This document shows positions 1-6,322 of a stretch of DNA of 24,730 bases, in pieces; the stretch's first letter is position 1, and every line of letters starts with the position of its first letter. The DNA is taken from assembly GCA_965235125.1 (NCBI GenBank), contig CBDDXH010000009.1, positions 1 through 24,730 of the forward strand, read 5' to 3'. This DNA is from Pelagilacustribacter hypolimneticus (GTDB taxonomy: Bacteria; Pseudomonadota; Alphaproteobacteria; Pelagibacterales; Pelagibacteraceae). The notes under the pieces are model-generated. The model was not told the origin of the DNA and ran no database searches. It was given only the letters and a program-made list of their open reading frames with translations. The translations under genes and the position numbers were made by a program.

Positions 1-339
1 GGCATTGAAAACAGGATAGAGCAAGTTATTGCTAATCTTTTAGATAATTCTATTTCTTTTAGCCAAGCAAATAGCAAAATTTTAATTGAAATTGATGAAA
101 TTGAAAATAATTTTTTAATTGTTTTTAAAGATCAAGGTCCAGGGTTTAAAGAAAAAAATATAGAAAATATATTTAAAAGATTTTATAGCAATAGACCTAA
201 AAATTTTGGCAAGCATTCAGGATTAGGACTTAATATAGTAAAAAATATAATAGAACTTCATAAAGGAAAAATTAAAGCACTAAATAGATCAGACGTTAAA
301 GGTGCACAAATTGAAGTAACACTTCCAAAGTATAGCTAG
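1..339 (+). CDS. Sensor histidine kinase, C-terminal part (5' end outside window)
   Basis: Frame 1 is open from the first base to a TAG at 337-339 and encodes the last 112 residues of a two-component sensor kinase. All ATP-binding landmarks of a HATPase_c domain are visible in order: the N box (EQVIANLLDNSISF), the G1 box (DQGPGF), the F box (IFKRFY) and the G2 box (SGLGLNIVK). The dimerisation/phospho-His domain and any sensor or membrane part lie upstream of the window. In many alphaproteobacteria the kinase near ahcY is ChvG (partner ChvI), which senses envelope or acid stress. That identity is only an inference here, because the diagnostic N-terminus is missing. The next gene, ahcY, starts 51 bases downstream. 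Confidence 0.88.
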   Translation, partial: GIENRIEQVIANLLDNSISFSQANSKILIEIDEIENNFLIVFKDQGPGFKEKNIENIFKRFYSNRPKNFGKHSGLGLNIVKNIIELHKGKIKALNRSDVKGAQIEVTLPKYS

Positions 340-390
340 GATTGTTGCTTGCTAAGAATAAATTATCTTGTTAAAAGACCCGCATAGACT

Positions 391-1677
391 ATGAACGATT
401 TTAAAGTAAAAGATATAAATCTAGCTGATTTTGGAAGAAAAGAAATTTCTTTAGCAGAAACAGAGATGCCAGGCTTAATGGCATTTAGAAAAGAATATAA
501 AAATAAATTTCCTCTAAAAGGTGCAAAAATACTGGGTTGTTTGCACATGACTATTCAAACTGCAGTTTTAATTGAAACTTTAATTGAGTTGGGAGCAGAA
601 GTAAGATGGTCTTCATGTAATATATTTTCAACACAAGATCATGCTGCTGCAGCAATAGCTAAAGCCGGCATTCCAGTTTTTGCTTGGAAAGGTGAAACTG
701 AAAAAGAATATTGGTGGTGTATAAAACAAACAATTGAGGGAAAAAAAGATTGGAAGCCAAATTTGATTTTAGATGACGGTGGAGATCTAACATGTTTAAT
801 GCATAAAGAATATAAAAATTTATTAAAAAATATTAAAGGCGTTTCTGAAGAAACTACAACAGGCGTATTAGCTTTAAAGAAAATGGAAGCTAATAAAACA
901 TTATTGATCCCAGCTATAAATGTTAACGATTCGGTTACAAAATCTAAGTTTGATAATTTATATGGCTGTAGAGAAAGTTTGGTGGACGGCATTAAAAGAG
1001 CAACAGATGTTATGATGTCGGGAAAAGTTGCTATCGTAGCTGGATTTGGCGACGTTGGAAAAGGAAGTGCTGCATCACTTAGGCAAAGTGGGGCAAGAGT
1101 GATGGTTACTGAGGTAGATCCAATTTGTGCACTTCAAGCAGCGATGGAAGGTTATGAAGTTGTTCTTATGGATGAAGCAATTAAGGAAGCAGATATTGTT
1201 GTAACAGCAACTGGAAATAAAGATATTATCACGGCAGATCATATGAGAACAATGAAAGACAGAGCTATACTCTGTAATATTGGTCATTTTGATAACGAAA
1301 TACAAGTTGAGGCTTTAAGAAACTATAAATGGGATGAAATTAAACCTCAGGTTCATGAAATAACTCTACCAAATAATAAAAGAATAATTTTATTAGCCGA
1401 AGGAAGATTAGTAAATTTAGGTTGTGCTACTGGACACCCAAGTTTTGTCATGAGTGCCTCTTTTTCTAATCAAGTTATTGCTCAAATTGAATTATGGAAT
1501 AATTCTGCAAAATATGAAAATAAAGTTTATGTACTACCTAAACATTTAGATGAAAAAGTAGCGATGCTTCATTTAGAAAAAGTTGGAGCTAAATTAACTA
1601 AGCTAAACAAAGAGCAGGCAGATTACATAAGTGTTAAAACTACAGGTCCATTTAAACCTGATACTTATCGCTACTGA
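391..1677 (+). CDS. ahcY: Adenosylhomocysteinase (S-adenosylhomocysteine hydrolase)
   Basis: This 428-residue cytosolic enzyme splits S-adenosylhomocysteine into adenosine and homocysteine, which removes the inhibitory by-product of SAM-dependent methylation. Visible family signatures are the substrate-domain motif LGCLHMTIQTAVLIETL (48-64), LDDGGDLT near 117-124, NVNDSVTKSKFDN with the catalytic Lys/Asp region (177-189), the NAD-binding glycine motif GFGDVGKG (218-225) and the canonical C-terminus ending KPDTYRY. The length matches animal-type enzymes (about 430) rather than the usual alphaproteobacterial form (about 460-470). The insertion that normally follows DDGGD is absent, since DDGGDLTCLMHKEYKNL runs almost directly into the GVSEETTTGV motif. 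No clear Shine-Dalgarno precedes the ATG, but the N-terminal homology starts there. tsaE follows 10 bases later, so the two are probably cotranscribed. Confidence 0.97.
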   Translation: MNDFKVKDINLADFGRKEISLAETEMPGLMAFRKEYKNKFPLKGAKILGCLHMTIQTAVLIETLIELGAEVRWSSCNIFSTQDHAAAAIAKAGIPVFAWKGETEKEYWWCIKQTIEGKKDWKPNLILDDGGDLTCLMHKEYKNLLKNIKGVSEETTTGVLALKKMEANKTLLIPAINVNDSVTKSKFDNLYGCRESLVDGIKRATDVMMSGKVAIVAGFGDVGKGSAASLRQSGARVMVTEVDPICALQAAMEGYEVVLMDEAIKEADIVVTATGNKDIITADHMRTMKDRAILCNIGHFDNEIQVEALRNYKWDEIKPQVHEITLPNNKRIILLAEGRLVNLGCATGHPSFVMSASFSNQVIAQIELWNNSAKYENKVYVLPKHLDEKVAMLHLEKVGAKLTKLNKEQADYISVKTTGPFKPDTYRY

Positions 1678-1687
1678 TCAGTAGCCA

Positions 1688-2137
1688 ATGATCATAAAAT
1701 TTTTAGATCAATTAAATGAAATTTCTCTTAAAATTATAAAAAAAATAAAAAAGCAAGATTGCTTGTTGTTATTTGGTGAAATTGGTGTGGGTAAAACAAC
1801 ATTAACAAGAGCGATAATAAATAATATCCAAAAAAAAAATAAGCAAAGTGAGACTGAAGTTTTGAGCCCAACTTTTAACCTCGTTTATGAATATGAAATC
1901 AACCCATTCAAAATCATGCATTACGATCTTTACAGGTTAAAATCAGACAAAGAAGTGCAGCAATTAGATATTTTCGGTCAAGAAATAAATAGTATAAAAA
2001 TCATAGAATGGGCCAAAATTATAAAAAATAAACCAGAAAACAGGTTAGAAATTTATTTAACCTACAACAATATTAAAGATTATAGGAATATTAAATTCAA
2101 AGGATTTGGAAGATGGAAAGATTTTGATGCAAGTTAA
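1688..2137 (+). CDS. tsaE: tRNA threonylcarbamoyladenosine biosynthesis ATPase TsaE
   Basis: TsaE is the small P-loop ATPase that works with TsaB and TsaD to form t6A at position 37 of ANN-decoding tRNAs. The 149-residue protein has a Walker A motif GEIGVGKTTLTRA near residues 31-43, the family motif SPTFNLVYEYE, the HYDLYRL signature and the C-terminal IIEWAKII (equivalent to the usual ..EWPE). The length is normal for the family. The start is the ATG 10 bases after ahcY. A run of 10 adenines at 1830-1839 lies inside the gene, just after the Walker region. The 3' end overlaps the following kinase gene by 11 bases. TsaE-kinase-nucleotidyltransferase is a common alphaproteobacterial order. Confidence 0.95.
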   Translation: MIIKFLDQLNEISLKIIKKIKKQDCLLLFGEIGVGKTTLTRAIINNIQKKNKQSETEVLSPTFNLVYEYEINPFKIMHYDLYRLKSDKEVQQLDIFGQEINSIKIIEWAKIIKNKPENRLEIYLTYNNIKDYRNIKFKGFGRWKDFDAS

Positions 2138-3089
2138 ATTAAAAAAAATTTCAAATGATGCTTCATTTCGTGAATTTTATAGAATTCAAAAAAATATTAG
2201 ATCAACTATTTTAGTAAAAGCTAATAAAGATAAATTTAAAAATTTAATAGTCTATGCAGCTGTAAACAAATTTTTAATAAATAATAAAATTAAAGCTCCA
2301 AAGTTATCAAAAGAATATTTTAAAAATGGCATGATGGAAATAGAAGATTTAGGTACTCATTCATTTTTTGATTATATTAAAAATAAAAAAAATAAATTTA
2401 ATGATTATAAAAATCTTTTTAAAATAATTTTTAAATTACAAAATATAAAATTAAAAAATCATATTAAATTAAAAAATTATAAAATCAAAATCGGAAAATA
2501 CAACTTACCTGTATTACATAGAGAATCCGATTTATTTTTTCACTGGTATTTAAAAAACAATTCAAAGCCAAAAGAATTTATAAAATTTAAAAAAAATATA
2601 AGAGCGGAATTAAATAATTTATATAAAAAACTTTATTTTCAAAATCGTTGCTACGTGCACAGAGATTTTCATGTTTCAAATATTATGATTAATAAAAGCA
2701 ATATAGGAATTATAGACTCTCAAGATATCATTAGAGGCAATTTGCTTTATGATGTTGCTTCGCTTATTGACGATGTAAGGATAGTTTTGCCAATACATTT
2801 AAAGTCTAAGCTTTTTAGTTATTATCTTAATAAAACAAAAAAAATTACATTAAGTGAAAAAAATTTAGCTAAAAATGATTTCGATATTTTATCTGTTCAA
2901 AGAAATCTAAAGATATTAGGTATTTTTGTAAGGCTTTATAAAAGAGACAATAAATCTAATTATCTTAAATTTTTACCCTATACTTGGAAGTTAATAGAGT
3001 TAAGGCTTAAAAATTCAATATTTAATAATTTAAAAAATCTTTTGGCTGAAGCGGTGCCAAAAAAAAAAAGAAAGAAGGTTAAATTTTAA
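2127..3089 (+). CDS. amgK: Aminoglycoside-phosphotransferase-fold kinase, probable anomeric MurNAc/GlcNAc kinase AmgK
   Basis: This is a 320-residue protein-kinase-like sugar kinase. The family opening SNDASFREFYR is at residues 9-19, the catalytic loop HRDFHVSNIM starts near residue 178 and the metal-binding equivalent of DFG (IIDSQD) lies near 195. In characterised bacteria AmgK phosphorylates MurNAc at C1 and MurU then makes UDP-MurNAc, which bypasses de novo synthesis. The immediate coupling to a MurU-like gene (TAATG overlap at 3087-3091) supports that role over antibiotic phosphorylation. I chose ATG 2127 because a GGAAAG sits 6 bases before it; an in-frame TTG at 2106 would add 7 residues with no support. 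The C-terminus is very basic because of an A11 tract at 3059-3069. The exact substrate is inferred from context. Confidence 0.8.
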   Translation: MQVKLKKISNDASFREFYRIQKNIRSTILVKANKDKFKNLIVYAAVNKFLINNKIKAPKLSKEYFKNGMMEIEDLGTHSFFDYIKNKKNKFNDYKNLFKIIFKLQNIKLKNHIKLKNYKIKIGKYNLPVLHRESDLFFHWYLKNNSKPKEFIKFKKNIRAELNNLYKKLYFQNRCYVHRDFHVSNIMINKSNIGIIDSQDIIRGNLLYDVASLIDDVRIVLPIHLKSKLFSYYLNKTKKITLSEKNLAKNDFDILSVQRNLKILGIFVRLYKRDNKSNYLKFLPYTWKLIELRLKNSIFNNLKNLLAEAVPKKKRKKVKF

Positions 3090-3787
3090 TGCAGATTACA
3101 AGAGCAATTATACTTGCAGCTGGTTTTGGAAAACGAATGTTACCGCTAACCGAAACAACACCAAAGCCATTAATAAAAATTGGTCCAAAAAACTTTTTAG
3201 AAAGATCTATTGAATTATTAATAAGAATAGGAGTTAAAGAAATAGTATTAAATATTTATCATTTATCAAATCAAATTGAAAAATTTATAAAAAATAAAAA
3301 TTATGAAGTTGCCATAGATTTAATTAGAGAGAAAGAATTACTTGATACTGGTGGAGGAATTTTTAATGCAACAAAAAAATTTAAAGATGAACCTTTTTTT
3401 GTTTTAAACCCCGATACTATTTGGAGTAAAAATTACTATGAAGAATTAAAAATACTCGAGAATTTTTATTTTACTAGCAAAAAATCTGTATTATTATTAG
3501 TTAATAAGAAAAAAAGTTACGATAAATCTTTAAAAGGAGATTTCAATTTTACTAATCATCAAATAATTACTAGAGAAAAAAATAATAATTATATTTTTAC
3601 AGGAGCACAAATTATTAATAGATCTAATTTTAAGAATATTAATAAGAAAATTTTTTCAATGAATTTAGTTTGGGATCAACTCATAAAAAAAAAAGCATTA
3701 CTTGGTCAGGAAAGTAATCAAACCTTTTTCCATGTAAACAATATTAAAGTTTTTAAAAAGTTGGAGAAGTTAAAATTTATTGATTAG
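3089..3787 (+). CDS. murU: Sugar-1-phosphate nucleotidyltransferase, probable MurNAc-1-P uridylyltransferase MurU
   Basis: The 232-residue protein begins with the classic nucleotidyltransferase signature AIILAAGFGKRMLPLTETTP-KPL (residues 6-28). This binds the nucleotide and includes the catalytic Arg and Lys. It continues with GIGDTGGG-type residues (LLDTGGGI), a metal-binding NPD (VLNPDTIW) and FTGAQII. The length fits the short MurU/RmlA-like group rather than the longer GlmU or GalU enzymes. Its ATG overlaps the amgK stop, so translational coupling is likely and the pair should form a cell-wall recycling shunt (MurNAc to MurNAc-1-P to UDP-MurNAc). The 3' end overlaps convergent gpmA by 11 bases. 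Mannose- or glucose-1-phosphate activity is the main alternative. Confidence 0.82.
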   Translation: MQITRAIILAAGFGKRMLPLTETTPKPLIKIGPKNFLERSIELLIRIGVKEIVLNIYHLSNQIEKFIKNKNYEVAIDLIREKELLDTGGGIFNATKKFKDEPFFVLNPDTIWSKNYYEELKILENFYFTSKKSVLLLVNKKKSYDKSLKGDFNFTNHQIITREKNNNYIFTGAQIINRSNFKNINKKIFSMNLVWDQLIKKKALLGQESNQTFFHVNNIKVFKKLEKLKFID

Positions 3788-4496
3788 TAATAATTATTTT
3801 CTCTCGTGTCTTGTCTAAATAATTAATATTTACAATTTTCAAATTTTTATCAAATTCAATAACCAAAGGGTTTCCAGTTGGTATTTCTAATTCATTAATT
3901 TTTGTATCTGATATATTAAATAAATATTTACATAATGCTCTTAGAGAATTTCCATGAGCAGAAATTAAAACATTTTTACTTTCTAAAAGATTTTTTTTTA
4001 TTTTATTTTCATAAAAAGGTATAACTCTGTTAAAAGTATCTTTTAGTGACTCTGTAAAAGGTATCATACCTATAGGTATTTTGTTATTTAGCGGACTAAA
4101 TAAAGACAGGTATTCGCTATTATTTTCCAATGGTGGAGGCGCGACATCCCATGATCTTCTATATTTTTTAAATTGATCTTCACCGATTTTTTTTTTTGTT
4201 TCTTCTTTATTTAAACCAGTTAAAGAACCGTAATGTCTCTCGTTGAGTTCCCAAGCAGTATTAAATTTTATCTCCATTCCATTTTTTTTAAGAATAGTAG
4301 TTAGAGTTTTGGTGGCTCTTTTTAAATAAGATGTATATGAAATATTTATTTTAATATTTAAATCTTTAATAATTTGACCTGATTTTTCAGCTTCTTCAAT
4401 CCCTTTACTTGAAAGATCAACATCAACCCAGCCTGTAAATCTATCTTCTGCATTCCAAACACTCTGTCCATGCCTTGTGAGTATTAATTTAGTCAT
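3777..4496 (-). CDS. gpmA: 2,3-bisphosphoglycerate-dependent phosphoglycerate mutase
   Basis: A 239-residue cytosolic enzyme that interconverts 3- and 2-phosphoglycerate in glycolysis and gluconeogenesis. It has the phosphohistidine motif LTRHGQSVWN (catalytic His9), the substrate loop RFTGWVDVDLS, the NERHYG motif with Glu86, the WDVAPPPLE segment and the second catalytic histidine in SAHGNSLRAL (His181). Length and motifs are those of the dPGM family, so it is a genuine mutase rather than a generic histidine phosphatase. It is transcribed alone on the minus strand. Its 3' end overlaps murU by 11 bases, and its start faces the VanZ-like gene across 40 bases. A run of 11 T (A on the coding strand) at 4187-4197 encodes the lysines near residue 101-103. 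Confidence 0.96.
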   Translation of the reverse strand: MTKLILTRHGQSVWNAEDRFTGWVDVDLSSKGIEEAEKSGQIIKDLNIKINISYTSYLKRATKTLTTILKKNGMEIKFNTAWELNERHYGSLTGLNKEETKKKIGEDQFKKYRRSWDVAPPPLENNSEYLSLFSPLNNKIPIGMIPFTESLKDTFNRVIPFYENKIKKNLLESKNVLISAHGNSLRALCKYLFNISDTKINELEIPTGNPLVIEFDKNLKIVNINYLDKTREKIIITNQ

Positions 4497-4536
4497 AATA
4501 GTTAATTCAAATCTTATGTACTATATTCACTTTAGA

Positions 4537-4941
4537 ATGAATAATACTTTATTTAAACTACTAAGTTTTTTATATTATTTTTCATTTATCACATTATTTA
4601 TTTTTTATTTATTTCCAGGAAGTTTAATAGGATTTTTATTATATGGTGATTTAAGGCAGGAATTATATTTAATATCTAATCCAATAGGAACCTCAATTAA
4701 TCATCTAATTTATTTTTTTTGGATAACAACACTAGCTTTAATCATAAGCACTAGGGTTAAAAATTTATTTACAAATCTTTATACTATTTTTTTAATTTCT
4801 TTTTTTTTAGAAATTTCACATTTAATAGTTCCTAATAGAGCTTTTGAATATTATGATTTGATAGGAAATATGAGTGGTTTTATTTTAGGTTTTTTAATAT
4901 TTGCAATAGTAAAAAAATATATTAAAAAGAGATATGAATAA
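4537..4941 (+). CDS. VanZ-like small integral membrane protein
   Basis: A hydrophobic protein of about 134 residues with roughly four predicted membrane segments. The C-terminal part carries the VanZ-family pattern: an acidic residue in a helix (FLEISHLIVPNRAFEYYDL), then D-x-x-x-N-x-x-G (DLIGNMSGFILG). VanZ-like proteins have no established biochemical role outside teicoplanin resistance clusters, so none is claimed. I chose the ATG at 4537 because it gives the usual short N-terminus before helix 1. An ATG at 4516 or a GTG at 4477 (inside gpmA on the other strand) would add 7 or 20 residues. No strong ribosome binding site decides the matter. The stop overlaps the start of the ATPase zeta gene by 8 bases, suggesting one transcript. 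Confidence 0.7.
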   Translation: MNNTLFKLLSFLYYFSFITLFIFYLFPGSLIGFLLYGDLRQELYLISNPIGTSINHLIYFFWITTLALIISTRVKNLFTNLYTIFLISFFLEISHLIVPNRAFEYYDLIGNMSGFILGFLIFAIVKKYIKKRYE

Positions 4942-5248
4942 ATTTAACGATAGAGAAAAATCATTTGAAAATAAATTTGCACACGACCAGGAGTTACAAT
5001 TTAAAGTTACCGTAAGAAGAAATAAATATCTTGCAGAATGGGTGGCTAAAAAAATTGGGAAAAATGAGAGTGAAACAAGTATTTATATAAAAGAACTCAT
5101 TAAAGCAGATTTTGAAGAACCGGGCGATCAAGATATCATTAGAAAAATAACTAAAGATTTTAAAGACAATAATTTATCTTTAGATCCTTCAGAGTTAGAA
5201 AAAGAAACACAAAGTTGTTTAGCTCGTGCAAAAAAAGATTTTTCTTAA
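4934..5248 (+). CDS. F1Fo ATP synthase inhibitor zeta subunit (DUF1476)
   Basis: A 104-residue soluble, charged, helical protein matching the alphaproteobacterial DUF1476 family from end to end. The N-terminus NKFNDREKSFENKFAHD is the conserved inhibitory segment, followed by ELQFKVTVRRNKYLAEW and a C-terminal four-helix region with DQDIIRKI and LARAKKDF. In Paracoccus this protein is the zeta subunit, whose N-terminus blocks ATP hydrolysis by F1. The length is typical. The ATG lies within the end of the VanZ-like gene, and its 3' end overlaps the next gene by 23 bases. No atp operon genes lie in the window, which is usual for this family. Confidence 0.93.
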   Translation: MNKFNDREKSFENKFAHDQELQFKVTVRRNKYLAEWVAKKIGKNESETSIYIKELIKADFEEPGDQDIIRKITKDFKDNNLSLDPSELEKETQSCLARAKKDFS

Positions 5249-5699
5249 TTTATTTTTTCTATTTCTATTTAATACAGTTTTAGCAGCTAATGAAATCAAA
5301 GGATTAGCTAATATTATAGATGGTGATACCTTGCACATTGCCCAAAATAAAATAAGGCTAAATGGAATTGATGCTCCAGAAAAAAAGCAACTGTGTGCTA
5401 AATCTGGAAATTTTTATGATTGCGGACTAGAGTCAATGAATGCTTTAATAAAAGAAGTATCAAATAATCCTGTTATTTGTAAAACTGAAAAAAATAAAGA
5501 TCGATACGGTAGATTTTTAGGAACTTGTTATATTGATCAATTGAATCTCAACAAATGGATGGTCAGAAATGGTCATGCTATTGCCTACAGAAAGTATTCC
5601 AAAGATTATATCGAGGACGAGCAATATGCTGAAAAAAATAAATTAGGGTTATGGTCGGGATACTTTTTAGACCCAGAAAAGTGGAGAAAGCTTAATTAA
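5226..5699 (+). CDS. Secreted thermonuclease (staphylococcal nuclease-like) protein
   Basis: A 157-residue protein with a Sec signal peptide (QKKIFLNLFFLFLFNTVLA, cleavage probably after Ala20) and an SNase OB-fold domain. The catalytic pattern of staphylococcal nuclease is intact: calcium-site aspartates in IDGDTL (32-34), Arg44 and Glu52 in RLNGIDAPE with the exact eight-residue spacing, and Arg96 in DRYGR. It probably hydrolyses DNA or RNA in the periplasm or outside the cell, either for nutrient scavenging or for clearing nucleic acid. The start is GTG at 5226, inside the zeta-subunit gene; no other start lies close enough to keep the signal peptide. Three cysteine-rich positions (57, 66, 85 region) may form disulfides. 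Confidence 0.88.
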   Translation: MQKKIFLNLFFLFLFNTVLAANEIKGLANIIDGDTLHIAQNKIRLNGIDAPEKKQLCAKSGNFYDCGLESMNALIKEVSNNPVICKTEKNKDRYGRFLGTCYIDQLNLNKWMVRNGHAIAYRKYSKDYIEDEQYAEKNKLGLWSGYFLDPEKWRKLN

Positions 5700-5719
5700 A
5701 TTCTTATATAAATTAATAA

Positions 5720-6322
5720 GTGATTCACTTTCAAAAATTTAAACTTTATTTATTAATTTTTTTTATTGCATCAGCCTGTTCCTCTATACCTAAAAATACT
5801 AAAAATAGTTGCGATATCTTTGAAGACAGATATCTTTGGTATAAACATACTAAGGCTACCTATGAAAAGTGGGGAGCCCCTATTCATTTACAGTTGGCTT
5901 TTGTAAAGCAAGAGAGTGATTTTAATTGGTTAGCGAAGCCACCTAGAGAAAAATTATTTAAAGTGATACCATTTAAAAGGCCATCTAGCTCATTTGGTTA
6001 TTCACAAGCGATAGACGCGACATGGGAGCAGTATAAGAAAGAGATGGATAATAAACTTGTAACAAGAGAAAGCTTCAAAGATTCTGTAGATTTTATAGGT
6101 TGGTATATAAATAAGACCTCACAACTTCTTAAAATTCCAAAAAATGACGCTTATAGACAATACTTGGCTTATTATAAAGGTTGGGGTGATTATAAAAATT
6201 ACAAGGAAGACAAAAAAGCAATTATCTACGCTACATCAGTTAAAGAACAAGCTAATGATTACAGGAAACAATTAACTATGTGCCAAAAAAATTTAGATAA
6301 AAATAAATATATTATTTTTTAA
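5720..6322 (+). CDS. Lysozyme-like (transglycosylase SLT-type) lipoprotein
   Basis: A 200-residue protein with a lipoprotein-type signal (KFKLYLLIFFIASAC, lipid Cys20) followed by one globular domain. The core resembles the lytic transglycosylase fold: LQLAFVKQESDF holds a candidate catalytic Glu65, and SSFGYSQAIDATWEQYK matches the G-[YF]-x-Q motif of SLT/lysozyme-like domains, followed by a short helical C-terminus with YLAYYKGWGDY. It is expected at the outer membrane, cutting or binding peptidoglycan. The start is a GTG directly after an in-frame TAA, so no longer form is possible. It lies 20 bases after the nuclease gene, and its 3' end overlaps the convergent RND pump gene by 11 bases. 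Enzymatic activity is inferred from motifs only. Confidence 0.75.
   Translation: MIHFQKFKLYLLIFFIASACSSIPKNTKNSCDIFEDRYLWYKHTKATYEKWGAPIHLQLAFVKQESDFNWLAKPPREKLFKVIPFKRPSSSFGYSQAIDATWEQYKKEMDNKLVTRESFKDSVDFIGWYINKTSQLLKIPKNDAYRQYLAYYKGWGDYKNYKEDKKAIIYATSVKEQANDYRKQLTMCQKNLDKNKYIIF

Noticed and set aside
340..390. SAH or SAM riboswitch ahead of ahcY
   Set aside because: Only 51 bases are available and no convincing stem structure is visible.
3056..3086. C-terminal PKKKRKKVKF of the kinase resembling a nuclear localisation signal
   Set aside because: It comes from an A11 tract in a bacterial housekeeping gene. There is no reason to expect a eukaryotic targeting role.
4477..4536. N-terminal extension of the VanZ-like protein from GTG 4477
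   Set aside because: It lies within the start of gpmA on the other strand, adds residues not typical of the family and has no ribosome binding site.
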